Assembly: GCA_035574475.1 (NCBI GenBank)
Contig: DATLYR010000166.1
Location: 1 to 43,876, forward strand
Direction of reading: 5' to 3'
DNA from: Nevskiales bacterium
GTDB lineage: Bacteria; Pseudomonadota; Gammaproteobacteria; Nevskiales; DATLYR01
Length of the DNA: 43,876 nt
How positions within the stretch are numbered: the stretch's first letter is position 1; each line of letters begins with the position of its first letter. Position numbers and translations under genes: made by a program. The notes under the pieces are model-generated. The model was given only the letters and a program-made list of their open reading frames with translations. It had not been told where the DNA came from and made no database searches. Below are positions 8,641 through 18,584 of this stretch, in pieces.

Positions 8641-9831
8641 ATGACCCACCCCCCACAAATCAAAATTCCCGCCACTTACATGCGGGGCGGCACCAGCAAG
8701 GGTGTGTTCTTCCGTCTGCAGGACCTGCCCGAGCGCTGCCGGCAGCCGGGCGAAGCGCGGGACCGCCTCCTGCTGCGCGTCATCGGCAGCCCGGATCCGT
8801 ACGGCAAGCAGATCGACGGCATGGGCGGCGCGACCTCGAGCACCAGCAAGACCGTCATCCTGTCGAAAAGCAGCCGGCCCGATCACGACGTGGACTACCT
8901 GTTCGGCCAGGTGTCCATCGACAAGGCCTTCGTGGACTGGAGCGGCAACTGCGGCAATCTCTCCGCCGCGGTCGGGCCGTTCGCCATCAGCCACGGTCTG
9001 GTGGATGCCGGCCGCGTGCCGAAGGACGGCGTGGCCGTCGTGCGCATCTGGCAGGCCAACATCGGCAAGACCATCGTCGCACACGTCCCGATGACCGGCG
9101 GCGAGGTGCAGGAAACCGGCGATTTCGAGCTGGACGGCGTGACCTTTCCCGCCGCCGAGGTGCAGCTGGAATTCCTCGACCCGGCCGACGAGGGGGAGGG
9201 CGAGGGCGGTGCCATGTTTCCCACCGGCAAGCTCGTGGACGAACTCGAAGTGCCGGGCCTGGGCCGGCTCAAGGCCACGTTGATCAACGCCGGCATCCCG
9301 ACCATCTTCGTCAACGCCGAGGCAGTCGGTTACACGGGCACCGAATTGCAGGATGCCATCAATGGCGATACCAGGGCCCTGGCCCTGTTCGAGGCCATCC
9401 GGGCCCAGGGCGCGCTGCGCATGGGGTTGATCAAGGACCTCGGCGAGGCGGCGAAGCGCCAGCACACGCCGAAGGTCGCCTTCGTCGCGCCGCCGAAGGA
9501 CTACATCGCCTCCAGCGGCAGGAAGATCGCCGCTGCCGACATCGACCTCAACGTGCGCGCGCTGTCCATGGGCAAGCTGCACCACGCGATGATGGGCACG
9601 GCCGCCGTGGCCATCGGCACGGCCGCGGCCATCCCCGGCACGCTGGTGAACCTGGCGGCGGGCGGCGGCGAACGCAATGCCGTGCGCTTCGGCCATCCCT
9701 CCGGCACGCTGCGGGTGGGCGCGGAGGCCCGGCAGGTCAATGGCCAATGGGTCGTGACCAAGGCCATCATGTCACGCTCGGCGCGCGTGCTGATGGAGGG
9801 TTGGGTGCGGGTGCCCCAGGACGCTTTCTGA
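8641..9831 (+). CDS. prpF: 2-Methylaconitate cis-trans isomerase
   Basis: This 396-residue protein has the PrpF hallmarks: the N-terminal YMRGGTSKGVFF, GGATSSTSKT, SGNCGNLSAAVGP, and a C-terminal HPSGTLRVGAE. The fold is that of the diaminopimelate-epimerase superfamily. PrpF isomerises the 2-methylaconitate isomer made by AcnD so that an aconitase can hydrate it to 2-methylisocitrate. The ATG at 8641 gives the family start, and the longer open frame upstream reads through repeat sequence. It is the last gene of the prp operon, since the next gene belongs to the polysaccharide locus. Confidence 0.95.
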   Translation: MTHPPQIKIPATYMRGGTSKGVFFRLQDLPERCRQPGEARDRLLLRVIGSPDPYGKQIDGMGGATSSTSKTVILSKSSRPDHDVDYLFGQVSIDKAFVDWSGNCGNLSAAVGPFAISHGLVDAGRVPKDGVAVVRIWQANIGKTIVAHVPMTGGEVQETGDFELDGVTFPAAEVQLEFLDPADEGEGEGGAMFPTGKLVDELEVPGLGRLKATLINAGIPTIFVNAEAVGYTGTELQDAINGDTRALALFEAIRAQGALRMGLIKDLGEAAKRQHTPKVAFVAPPKDYIASSGRKIAAADIDLNVRALSMGKLHHAMMGTAAVAIGTAAAIPGTLVNLAAGGGERNAVRFGHPSGTLRVGAEARQVNGQWVVTKAIMSRSARVLMEGWVRVPQDAF

Positions 9832-9901
9832 GTTTTGGAAGTCACAGTGCGCTAGGATGCGCGTTTGGCGGACTTTGCCGGCATAAACAGGGATCACGGG
9901 C

Positions 9902-10864
<963 letters not shown>

Positions 10865-10924
10865 TGCCCGTCGCACCCATGGCGGACCGATCGGCTGCCG
10901 GATCCTGGTGAAGGCGCACGTGTC

Positions 10925-12055
10925 GTGAGGAATGCGCTCCAGCGCCTGCGCCGGCATCTGCGCCAGGGCACGCTCGGCGATGTGCTGCTGAGCCGTGCCG
11001 GCATCATGCCGCTGCACGCCCGCGTGCGCTGGCATGGCGCAGGCGATATCGGACAGGCGGCGCGTGCGCTGGCCAAGTGGGCGCGGATCCTGTGCGCACA
11101 GGACGGCGAGGGCGCGTGGGTGCTGAGCGTCGGTGACGGGGGCGACTACCACCGGCAGCTGAATCTGCGCCTGCGGCGGCATGGGGTGCGTCACGAAGCC
11201 ATCGGCCTGGAGCAGATCGAGGCCTGGACGCCGGGACCGGACGGCAAGCCCGCTGCGGTGCTTTGCGCCTACCCGGACAGCCGCCGCCTGACCCGCGCCG
11301 CGCGCACCGTGGCCGCCCATCCTGCCTTCGCCGGCGTCCCCTTCGAGTACGCCGCCGGGCTCGATCCGGAGCGCCGGCTGTTCGCGGCGCGCGATGAATA
11401 TGCCGACACCTTCTTCGTGTCCCCGGTGCTGCTCGACGATCCCACCCCGTATGCGCTGTACGAAGAATCGCTGAAGCACTTCGAGCAGAAATGCGGCCTG
11501 CGCGATTTCCTCGACTTGTACCAGCTGCTCAGGACCGTGGTCGAGAACGACGTGCCCGGCGACATCGCCGAGTTCGGCTCCTACCGCGGGCATAGCGGCT
11601 GGCTGATTGCACAGACGCTGCAGGCCCTGGGTTCGCGCAAGCACCTGTACCTGTTCGACACGTTCGAGAACTTCCCGGCCGAAAACCTGGGCCTCGACTA
11701 CTTCTGGAGCCGCACGCATGCGGTGGATTTCGCGGAGGTGCAGCGCAAGTTCGAGGGGCTGCGCGAGCGCGTCAGCCTGGTCAAGGGCGATTTCACCCGC
11801 ACGCTGACGGAATCCGGCCTCGGCACCGTCGCGCTGGCCTATGTGGATTGCGACTCCTACCGTGCCACGCGCTTCCTCATCGAGCAGCTGCTGCCGGAGC
11901 GGCTGTCGCCGCGCGGGGTGCTGGTCTGCGAGGACTACGGCCACCCCGCGCTGCTGGGCAATCGCGCGGCCGTGCACGACAGCCTGGACGGCCAGCGCGG
12001 TTACCTGCGCTACTTCTCCCAGTTCAGCGGCCTGTACGTGGTCGTCAAGTATTGA
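10925..12055 (+). CDS. TylF-like SAM-dependent O-methyltransferase with extra N-terminal domain
   Basis: The C-terminal half (residues about 190-376) has TylF/macrocin O-methyltransferase-type features: the SAM-binding IAEFGSYRGHSG, LFDTFENFP, the metal-binding-type YVDCDSYRAT, and VCEDYGH. The family usually methylates sugar hydroxyls. The first 180 or so residues carry no motif I recognise. They include WVLSVGDGGDYHRQLN and may form a second small domain. The start is GTG at 10925, because an upstream GTG runs into a stop at once. The gene lies between uxs and the RGP-like gene and 60 bases after uxs. The methylated position and sugar are unknown. Confidence 0.8.
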   Translation: MRNALQRLRRHLRQGTLGDVLLSRAGIMPLHARVRWHGAGDIGQAARALAKWARILCAQDGEGAWVLSVGDGGDYHRQLNLRLRRHGVRHEAIGLEQIEAWTPGPDGKPAAVLCAYPDSRRLTRAARTVAAHPAFAGVPFEYAAGLDPERRLFAARDEYADTFFVSPVLLDDPTPYALYEESLKHFEQKCGLRDFLDLYQLLRTVVENDVPGDIAEFGSYRGHSGWLIAQTLQALGSRKHLYLFDTFENFPAENLGLDYFWSRTHAVDFAEVQRKFEGLRERVSLVKGDFTRTLTESGLGTVALAYVDCDSYRATRFLIEQLLPERLSPRGVLVCEDYGHPALLGNRAAVHDSLDGQRGYLRYFSQFSGLYVVVKY

Positions 12056-12064
12056 GGCGCAGCG

Positions 12065-13216
12065 ATGGCCCGCAGGACCGATATCGTCGTCACCACCATC
12101 TTCGAGCCGGCCTGGCTGCCGGGCTACCTGGATAACCTGCGTCGGCATGGGCATGAGGCGTCAGTGACGCTGCGCATCATCTGTGATCGCAAGACGCCGG
12201 CATCGGTGTATGCGGCGGCCGAGCAGGCGCGCGCGGCCGGTTTCCGGATCGACTGTCCGACGCTGGATGAGCAGGCGGACTACCTGCGCAAGCTGGGCCT
12301 GCCGGGGGATTTCATCCCCTGGAACACGGACAACCGGCGCAACATCGGCTTCCTGCGCGCCTGGGAGAGCGGGGCGGAGGTGCTGATCTCGATCGACGAC
12401 GACAATTATTGCCGGTCGGATTCCGATTTCGTCGGTGAGCACCAGGTGGTCGGCCGCAAGGCCGGCGCGCTTGCCGGGCAGCGGCTGGCGACGGGCGAGG
12501 CCTGGTTCAACATCTGCGCGCTGCTACAAGGCGGCCATCGGGACCCGATCTACCCGCGCGGATTCCCGTATCGTGTGCGGCAACAGGCATCGACCGCTGC
12601 GCTATCCGCCAGCGCCGATGGCGTGGCGGAGCGGCGGATCGCGATCAACGCGGGCCTGTGGCTGGATGACCCGGACGTGGACGCCATCACCCGTCTTGCA
12701 CAGCGGCCCCGGATCACGGCGGCCGACGCCGCCGGCGTGCTGCTGGCACCCGAGACCTGGTCGCCGATCAATACCCAGAACACGGCGCTGCTGCGCGCGG
12801 CCGTGCCCGCCTACTACTATGTGCGCATGGGCTATCCGCTGCAGGGCTTGAAGATCGACCGCTTCGGCGACATCCTGTCCGGCTACTTCGTGCAGGCCTG
12901 CGCCAAGCACCTGGGCGACCTGGTGCGCGTGGGCGGGCCGGTGGCCGATCACCGCCGTACCCCGCACAACCTGCTCAAGGACCTCTACCATGAGCTCGCC
13001 GGCATCGCGCTGATCGAGGACCTGCTGCCCTGGCTGCAGGAAGAGAAGCTCGAAGGTGACGACTACCCGGCTGTCTATGCATCGCTGGCGGACGCGCTCG
13101 ACGCGCAGGCGGAGCGCTTCCGGGGCTTCGTGTGGGACGAGGGCGGCCGTGAATTCCTGCGCGAGACGGCGGGCTGCATGCGCGCCTGGCTCGGCATCAT
13201 TGCCAAACTGGGTTAG
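12065..13216 (+). CDS. RGP/GT75-like protein (bacterial relative of UDP-arabinopyranose mutase)
   Basis: The 383-residue protein resembles plant reversibly glycosylated polypeptides along most of its length. Shared points are an acidic ISIDDDN motif (D111-D113; RGP has TIDDD), EAWFN followed by PRGFPYRVRQQ (RGP: RGYPFSLREG), NAGLWLDDPDVDA (RGP: HGLWLNIPDYDA), and a DRFGDILSGYFVQ region (RGP: RYDDMWAGWCIK). R165 and R172 have the seven-residue spacing of the two arginines that, as I recall, matter in rice UDP-arabinopyranose mutase. It begins nine bases after the preceding gene and is followed by wzm. It could interconvert UDP-pentopyranose and furanose, or be a glycosyltransferase. The family match is recalled rather than searched. 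Confidence 0.7.
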   Translation: MARRTDIVVTTIFEPAWLPGYLDNLRRHGHEASVTLRIICDRKTPASVYAAAEQARAAGFRIDCPTLDEQADYLRKLGLPGDFIPWNTDNRRNIGFLRAWESGAEVLISIDDDNYCRSDSDFVGEHQVVGRKAGALAGQRLATGEAWFNICALLQGGHRDPIYPRGFPYRVRQQASTAALSASADGVAERRIAINAGLWLDDPDVDAITRLAQRPRITAADAAGVLLAPETWSPINTQNTALLRAAVPAYYYVRMGYPLQGLKIDRFGDILSGYFVQACAKHLGDLVRVGGPVADHRRTPHNLLKDLYHELAGIALIEDLLPWLQEEKLEGDDYPAVYASLADALDAQAERFRGFVWDEGGREFLRETAGCMRAWLGIIAKLG

Positions 13217-13228
13217 TCGGATATAGGC

Positions 13229-14050
13229 ATGGGGATCGACCAAATCGTCATCGACGCAGCACGGCCACGCAAGAGCCTGGACCTGCGCGAGCTGTGGCGC
13301 TATCGGGATTTATTGTATGTCCTGGTGCGGCGCGACGTTGCGGTTCGCTACCGGCAGACGGCACTCGGCGTGCTGTGGGCCATCCTGCAGCCGCTGGCTA
13401 CCATGCTGATCTTCACCCTCATTTTCGGCCGCCTCGCACGGATGCCCTCCGACGGGCTGCCTTATTCGCTGTTCGCATTTGCAGGCTTGCTGCCCTGGAT
13501 TTTCTTCGCCAGCACGCTCAACGCCGTTGGCAATTCAGTCGTCAATTCCAGCAACCTCGTGACCAAGGTTTATTTCCCGCGCCTGATCATACCGCTGGCT
13601 GCGATCGGCGCACCGTGTCTGGACTTGTTCATCTCGACCCTGTTCATGTGCGCGCTGATGGCGATCCACGGCTTTTGGCCCGCCTGGAGCGCGTTGTGGC
13701 TACCCGTGCTGTTTCTGGCGGTGGTCGTGACGGCCGTAGGCACGGGCAGCCTCATCGCGGCACTCAATGTCTCCTACCGCGATTTTCGCCACTTGCTGCA
13801 GCCGCTGATCACGCTCTGGCTGTTTGCTACGCCGGTCATCTACCCGCCTGCTATCGTGCCGGAAGACTGGCGCTGGCTGCTGTTCCTCAACCCGATGGCC
13901 GGGATCGTCACTGCCATCCGCGCGGCCTGGTTCGGGCTACCCTTCGATCTGACAGGGCTGGGACTCTCGCTGGCGGTGAGCGTATGCCTGCTGATTATCG
14001 GTCTCTCGTATTTCCGCTCGGTAGAGCGCCGCTTCGCGGACATCATCTAG
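13229..14050 (+). CDS. wzm: Polysaccharide ABC transporter permease
   Basis: This 273-residue ABC-2 type membrane protein of the Wzm/KpsM family has about six transmembrane segments. The N-terminal cytoplasmic stretch LWRYRDLLYVLVRRDVAVRYRQTALGVLWAILQP is characteristic. Next come segments around FTLIFGRL, LLPWIFFAS, LFISTLFMCALM, VLFLAVVVTAVGTG and LLIIGLSYF, and the VSYRDFRHLLQPL loop before TPVIYPP. With Wzt it moves a lipid-linked glycan across the inner membrane. It starts at 13229, 12 bases after the RGP-like gene, and is followed by wzt after 7 bases. Confidence 0.92.
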   Translation: MGIDQIVIDAARPRKSLDLRELWRYRDLLYVLVRRDVAVRYRQTALGVLWAILQPLATMLIFTLIFGRLARMPSDGLPYSLFAFAGLLPWIFFASTLNAVGNSVVNSSNLVTKVYFPRLIIPLAAIGAPCLDLFISTLFMCALMAIHGFWPAWSALWLPVLFLAVVVTAVGTGSLIAALNVSYRDFRHLLQPLITLWLFATPVIYPPAIVPEDWRWLLFLNPMAGIVTAIRAAWFGLPFDLTGLGLSLAVSVCLLIIGLSYFRSVERRFADII

Positions 14051-14057
14051 GCCAGGC

Positions 14058-15329
14058 ATGTCGATGAGCTATGCGATCGAAGCCTCGGGGATTGGCAAGC
14101 GCTATGTGGTGAGCCGGCAGCGGGTGGGGACACGCACGCTGGTAGAAGAGCTTGCCGGTTTGCCCCGCAGGCTCGTGCGGCGCGTATTCGGTGCGGGTAC
14201 GGAGACTGAGCAGGTGGATTTCTGGGCCTTGCGCGGGGTCGATTTTACCGTGAGCCAGGGCGAGGCCGTAGGCATCATCGGCCGCAACGGCGCCGGCAAG
14301 AGCACGTTGCTCAAGATCCTCTCACGTGTTACGGAACCGACCGAGGGTCGGGTGGTTCTGCGCGGTCGCGTAGCCAGCCTGCTGGAGGTCGGCACGGGCT
14401 TTCATCCCGAGCTGTCCGGGCGCGAGAACATCTATTTGAATGGCGCCATCCTTGGCATGCGCCGGCACGAAATTGCCGCCCGGCTGGAGCAGATCGTAGA
14501 TTTTGCCGGCGTCGCAGGCTTCATCGATGAGCCCATCAAGCATTACTCCAGCGGCATGTACACGCGCCTTGCCTTTGCCGTCGCGGCCTTCCTGGAGTCC
14601 GAGATCCTGATCGTGGACGAAGTGCTGGCGGTGGGCGACCACGCTTTCCAGGAAAAATGCCTTGGCACCATGCGCGATGCCGCGACCAGCGGCAGGACTG
14701 TTCTGTTCGTGAGCCACAATATGGCGGCCATTGCCCAGATCACCACCCGCACGCTACTGCTGGACCAGGGGCGGGTGGCATTCAACGGGCCCACGCGCGA
14801 GGCGACCGAGCACTATATCGGCGTAAAGCAGCGCGCATCCATGACTGGCCGCGTGCCGACCGACAGGATCAGCTGTGGCCGGCGCTGGCGTCGCGACGAT
14901 CATCTGTATATCCGCGAGATAGGCTTTGCGGACGGACAGCTGGATGAAATCCCTGTGGGTGGCAGCGTACGGCTGCAGGTGCTGATCACCGCGGCAGGCG
15001 GCTATGAAGGGCTGCGCCTAGCGTATACGCTCAACAGCAGCGATGGCACGCCGCTATTGACTGGGCTTACCTCATACTTCTCGGTAGAAGCGGGTGAACA
15101 GTTGTACGAGCTCACCATCGACAGGATAAACCTGATCCCGGGCGAGTATGATTTCAGCCTCATTCTGGGTACCGGGGGCTGGGCCGACCCGAAGCGGGAA
15201 TGCGATGTTTATATCGGCTTTGGACGGCTCAGGGTGTCGCCTTTGATGCCAGACGGCGGTTTGTTCGGAGACTGGCACAGCGCCTGGGGCATGAGCACGC
15301 ATTATGATTCACGGCTGCGGCGCATCTGA
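14058..15329 (+). CDS. wzt: Polysaccharide ABC transporter ATPase with C-terminal glycan-binding domain
   Basis: The first 250 or so residues form an ABC ATPase: Walker A GRNGAGKST (lysine about 81), signature YSSGMYTR, Walker B EILIVDEVLAVGD and the switch histidine in LFVSHNM. Residues about 250-423 form an extra beta-rich domain, as in the O-antigen Wzt proteins of E. coli O8/O9a. There, that domain recognises a terminal modification such as a methyl or methylphosphate group before export. The many methyltransferases downstream fit such a capping signal. The start at 14058 is ATG TCG ATG; the second ATG at 14064 is an alternative. Confidence 0.93.
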   Translation: MSMSYAIEASGIGKRYVVSRQRVGTRTLVEELAGLPRRLVRRVFGAGTETEQVDFWALRGVDFTVSQGEAVGIIGRNGAGKSTLLKILSRVTEPTEGRVVLRGRVASLLEVGTGFHPELSGRENIYLNGAILGMRRHEIAARLEQIVDFAGVAGFIDEPIKHYSSGMYTRLAFAVAAFLESEILIVDEVLAVGDHAFQEKCLGTMRDAATSGRTVLFVSHNMAAIAQITTRTLLLDQGRVAFNGPTREATEHYIGVKQRASMTGRVPTDRISCGRRWRRDDHLYIREIGFADGQLDEIPVGGSVRLQVLITAAGGYEGLRLAYTLNSSDGTPLLTGLTSYFSVEAGEQLYELTIDRINLIPGEYDFSLILGTGGWADPKRECDVYIGFGRLRVSPLMPDGGLFGDWHSAWGMSTHYDSRLRRI

Positions 15330-15335
15330 GCGCAT

Positions 15336-16088
15336 ATGGGCCAGGAGATGAGCCACAGCACCATGCAATACAGCGACTACGTCAATGGCGTTTCGTTCAG
15401 GTTCTGCCAGCCGAGCAGCAACCCCTGGCTTTTCAACCAACTGTCACGAGTAGCGCGCCGGCTGGGTTACTCACTGGAGATGCTGAACACTCTTTTGCCG
15501 GAAGATCCGGATGGCATGCACGAGCGGCTGGAGGATCTGTGCCGCATTCCGCGGATGTCCACCTATGCGATCGGCGCCATGATCAACGCTGGCGTGGCCC
15601 GTATGCCAGTCGATCAGGCTTTCGTCAATGTGGGTGTCTGGAATGGGTTCACCTTTCTCGCCGGCATGATGCGGAATGCCGACAAGACCTGTATCGGCGT
15701 GGACAACTTCTCGGAGTTCGGCGGTCCACGCGAGGCGTTCCAGGCGCGATTTAGACACTACAAGAGCCCCAATCACTTTTTCTACGACATGGATTATCGC
15801 GAGTACTTCGCCAAGGTCCATAAACAGCCGATCGGCTTCTATATCTATGACGGCGAACACAGCTACGAGAACCAGCTGGAGGGCCTGAAAGTGGCAGAGC
15901 CACATTTCGCGCCGGGCTGTATCGTGCTGGTGGACGATACCAACCTGAAAGCGCCGCGCTGGGCTGTGCAGGATTTCCTCGATGCACGTCCGAATCAGTA
16001 TCGGGTGCTGCTGGATCGCCGGACGCATGGCAACCTGCATCCCACGCTGTGGAACGGCGTGATTGTGCTTCAGAAGACCGGTATATGA
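15336..16088 (+). CDS. Class I SAM-dependent methyltransferase (Methyltransf_24 type)
   Basis: This 250-residue protein has QAFVNVGVWNGFTFLAGM as a degenerate glycine-rich SAM loop, TCIGVDNFSEF as the acidic second strand, and GFYIYDGEHSYENQ plus IVLVDDTN. That Asp/His pattern is seen in cephalosporin-hydroxylase-like and TylF-related sugar methyltransferases. The start is uncertain: ATG 15336, 15348 and 15363 are all in frame, and AGGAG at 15343-15347 abuts the second. It overlaps the next gene by an ATGA. The acceptor is unknown, but its position right after wzt suggests glycan methylation. Confidence 0.75.
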   Translation: MGQEMSHSTMQYSDYVNGVSFRFCQPSSNPWLFNQLSRVARRLGYSLEMLNTLLPEDPDGMHERLEDLCRIPRMSTYAIGAMINAGVARMPVDQAFVNVGVWNGFTFLAGMMRNADKTCIGVDNFSEFGGPREAFQARFRHYKSPNHFFYDMDYREYFAKVHKQPIGFYIYDGEHSYENQLEGLKVAEPHFAPGCIVLVDDTNLKAPRWAVQDFLDARPNQYRVLLDRRTHGNLHPTLWNGVIVLQKTGI

Positions 16089-16828
16089 ATCTGAAGAAGG
16101 GGATCAACGCCGTTCTGGGCCGCTTCGGCTACCGCATCCAGCGTATGGGTGCCGAACCTGCGGTCTTCGGGGTGGATCCGATGCGTGACATGCGCGTGCT
16201 GAGTACTGCGGGCGACCAGCCGGTGATTTTCGACGTAGGCGCGAACGTCGGCCAGTCAATCGATAACTTCCGGCGACACTTTCGCTCGCCGGTTATCCAC
16301 TCCTTCGAACCGAGCCCAAAAGCCTTCGCCGAACTGCAATCGCATGCCGCAAGTATCCCGGGAGTAACGCTCAATAACCTCGCGTTGGGTGCGCGGCCTG
16401 GCGAAGCGAGTTTTTTCGAGAGCGAGGCAGGGACGCCCATGAGTTCGCTGCTGCAACCTGGTACGGAGTGCTGGGGCGGAGGCGGTGTGCGCGAGACATT
16501 GCAGGTGCGGGTTTCAAGTGTGGACGAATATTGTCGTCAGCGCGGGATTGGACAGATTGACATCCTGAAGATCGATACCCAGGGTTACGATTTCGAGGTG
16601 ATCAAGGGTGCGAAGGCGATGATCCGGAACCGCGCCATTCACCTGATTCACATGGAGATCATTTTCTGTGACATGTACAAGGGACTGCCGCGCATGGATG
16701 AGATCTACGCGTTCCTTGCCGATCGCGGCTATGAACTGGTGACGTTCTATCCATTCTGTTACTGGGGTAACAAGGCTTCGTGGACCGAAGGATTGTTCAT
16801 GCATCCGGAATATCGGCGGATGGCGTGA
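16085..16828 (+). CDS. FkbM family methyltransferase
   Basis: This 247-residue protein has the FkbM layout: FDVGANVGQSI (SAM motif I), HSFEPSPKAFAEL, LGARPGEASFF, then DILKIDTQGYDFEVIKGA and a closing HMEIIF strand. FkbM proteins are SAM-dependent O-methyltransferases, often acting on glycans or polyketides. The ATG at 16085 overlaps the previous stop as ATGA, and its own stop overlaps the next start as GTGA, so three methyltransferase genes are translationally chained. It differs clearly from the two other FkbM proteins of the locus, which share IGSNDG instead of VGANVG. Confidence 0.85.
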   Translation: MNLKKGINAVLGRFGYRIQRMGAEPAVFGVDPMRDMRVLSTAGDQPVIFDVGANVGQSIDNFRRHFRSPVIHSFEPSPKAFAELQSHAASIPGVTLNNLALGARPGEASFFESEAGTPMSSLLQPGTECWGGGGVRETLQVRVSSVDEYCRQRGIGQIDILKIDTQGYDFEVIKGAKAMIRNRAIHLIHMEIIFCDMYKGLPRMDEIYAFLADRGYELVTFYPFCYWGNKASWTEGLFMHPEYRRMA

Positions 16829-17541
16829 CCGTCGCAGGCAGTCCGTCGCTGCTCAGACGCGCCGGTCGCCGGTTGCGCCGGCTGCTGTTGTGGTTCGATC
16901 CTTTCCGTTATGTGCTGGGTACTCTGCGGCAGTCGATCGCCGCACAACTCGCTGGCATGGCGCTGCCGCGCAGTCCGCGCGTGCTGGATTACGGCTGTGG
17001 TGGACAGCCGTATCGCTCCTTGCTGCCCGATGGTTGCGAATACGTGGGAGCAGACATTGCTGGCAACGAAAGGGCACAGATTGTCATCAACGCAGATGGA
17101 ACTCTGCCGGTCGCGGAGGCCAGCTACGATCTGGTGCTATCCACGCAGGTCCTGGAGCACGTTGACGACCCGTCCGTGTATTTGGAGGAATGCCGCCGCA
17201 TCCTTAGGCCAGGCGGGCGGCTGCTACTGACCACACACGGCTTGATGTTCTACCACCCCTATCCTCAGGATCTCTGGCGCTGGACCGCTGACGGCCTGCG
17301 CCTGGCCGTCCAGCGCGCTGGTCTGCAGGTGGTTGGCGTGGAAGGTGTGGTCGGCCTGATTCCTGCGTCGGTGTGGCTGGTAATGTTCGAGTATCAGGCC
17401 TGTTTGCCTTGGGGATTGCGGCACCTGTTTGTTCTCAGCTGTAACCTCCTTATGCTGCTTTCTGACCGCATGACCTCGGACGGCTCGCGCCTGCGCAACG
17501 CCTGCGTTTACAACCTCGTTGCGCAACGGGGCGCAGACTGA
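16825..17541 (+). CDS. Class I SAM-dependent methyltransferase (Methyltransf_11 type)
   Basis: The protein has 238 residues. SAM motif I is VLDYGCGGQPYRSLL, followed by the acidic YVGADIAGN, the post-motif YDLVLSTQVLEHVDDP and RILRPGGRLLLTTHG. This is the ubiquinone/sugar methyltransferase pattern. I chose GTG 16825, which overlaps the FkbM stop as GTGA. The longer open frame would read through FkbM. An arginine-rich N-terminus (LLRRAGRRLRRLLLW) may bind membrane. The substrate is unknown and is probably a sugar in the same polysaccharide. Confidence 0.8.
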   Translation: MTVAGSPSLLRRAGRRLRRLLLWFDPFRYVLGTLRQSIAAQLAGMALPRSPRVLDYGCGGQPYRSLLPDGCEYVGADIAGNERAQIVINADGTLPVAEASYDLVLSTQVLEHVDDPSVYLEECRRILRPGGRLLLTTHGLMFYHPYPQDLWRWTADGLRLAVQRAGLQVVGVEGVVGLIPASVWLVMFEYQACLPWGLRHLFVLSCNLLMLLSDRMTSDGSRLRNACVYNLVAQRGAD

Positions 17542-17556
17542 AAGCGGCCCGCTTCT

Positions 17557-18492
17557 ATGACTCGCCTCGACCTCTCCGTGTGCGATACGCCGATTGTGCT
17601 GCTGATTTTCAATCGGCCGCGCCCCACGGCGCGGGTATTCGCAGAGATTGCCAAGGTTCGCCCACGAAAGCTGCTGGTGGTAGCGGATGGCCCGCGTCCT
17701 GGGCGGTCTGGCGAAGATCGGCTCTGTGCTGAAACCCGTGCCGTCATTGAGCGCGTTGACTGGCCCTGCGACGTCCAGACCCATTATTCGGACATCAATC
17801 TCGGCTGCCGACAGAGGATCACCAGTGGGCTCGACTGGGTTTTCTCGCGCGTAGACCGGGCCATCATACTTGAGGACGACTGCCTGCCGGACCCTAGTTT
17901 CTTCCGGTTCTGCACAGAGTTGCTGGAGCGCTACCGCGACGACGAGCGTGTCCACATGATACGTGGCGGTAATTTTTTAGAAGGACGCAGGCCGGTTGAT
18001 ACGAGCTATTACTTTTCCCGTTGGTTCCACATCTGGGGCTGGGCAACCTGGGCGAGGGCCTGGCACCACAACGACGTCAGCATGGCCGACTGGCCGCGGC
18101 TGCGCGATAGCGGCTGGCTGGAGAGCTTCCTGCCCACCCCGGCCATGTGCGCCCGCGCGAGAGAAATTTTCGATGATTCATACGCGGGTCGCCTGGATAC
18201 CTGGGAGTATTACTGGGTGTACTCGAGCTGGCTTCGCAAGGCGCTGGCGATCAGCCCAGCTACCAACCTGGTGACCAATATCGGTTTTGGTGAAGATGCT
18301 ACGCATTTGCGTAACAGTCGCCATCCGCACTCCGAGCTTCCGGTGACGCCGATGGCATTCCCGCTGCGGCATCCAGAGATGGTCTGCGTCAGCAAGGAAG
18401 CAGACTTGATCGAGTGGCAGCTGTTGAACCCATCGCAGCACCGGCGCAAACTCGTGGAACGGCTGTTGCGCAGATTGCGGGTATGTCCATGA
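17557..18492 (+). CDS. GT-A fold glycosyltransferase, HlpA-like
   Basis: The 311-residue protein starts with a nucleotide-sugar binding pattern, TPIVLLIFNRPRPTARVF. It then has LLVVADGPRPG and a DxD-like metal site in RAIILEDDCLPDPSFF. The middle part (YFSRWFHIWGWATWARAW) is typical of proteins often annotated as hemolytic protein HlpA-like or family 2-like transferases. The donor and acceptor cannot be told. It lies 15 bases after the preceding methyltransferase gene, with a weak ribosome-binding site. Confidence 0.72.
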   Translation: MTRLDLSVCDTPIVLLIFNRPRPTARVFAEIAKVRPRKLLVVADGPRPGRSGEDRLCAETRAVIERVDWPCDVQTHYSDINLGCRQRITSGLDWVFSRVDRAIILEDDCLPDPSFFRFCTELLERYRDDERVHMIRGGNFLEGRRPVDTSYYFSRWFHIWGWATWARAWHHNDVSMADWPRLRDSGWLESFLPTPAMCARAREIFDDSYAGRLDTWEYYWVYSSWLRKALAISPATNLVTNIGFGEDATHLRNSRHPHSELPVTPMAFPLRHPEMVCVSKEADLIEWQLLNPSQHRRKLVERLLRRLRVCP

Positions 18493-18584
18493 ATGCACGG
18501 ATTCGACGGCTCCACCACCGCGCGTGACCGCTTACCTGTTTGTACGGCCGGAATGATCTGAGTATTCGGACAGGGAGAATCGTC

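Noticed and set aside
5857-9747. 1296-codon open frame on the reverse strand
   Set aside because: It lies antisense to prpC, acnD and prpF, which are certain genes. The translation is rich in Arg, Ala, Gly and His with no motif, as expected from high-GC shadow frames.
9871-9890. Possible sigma-54 promoter upstream of uxs (TGGCGGACTTTGCC)
   Set aside because: GG and GC are eight bases apart rather than ten, so the spacing rule for sigma-54 is not met.
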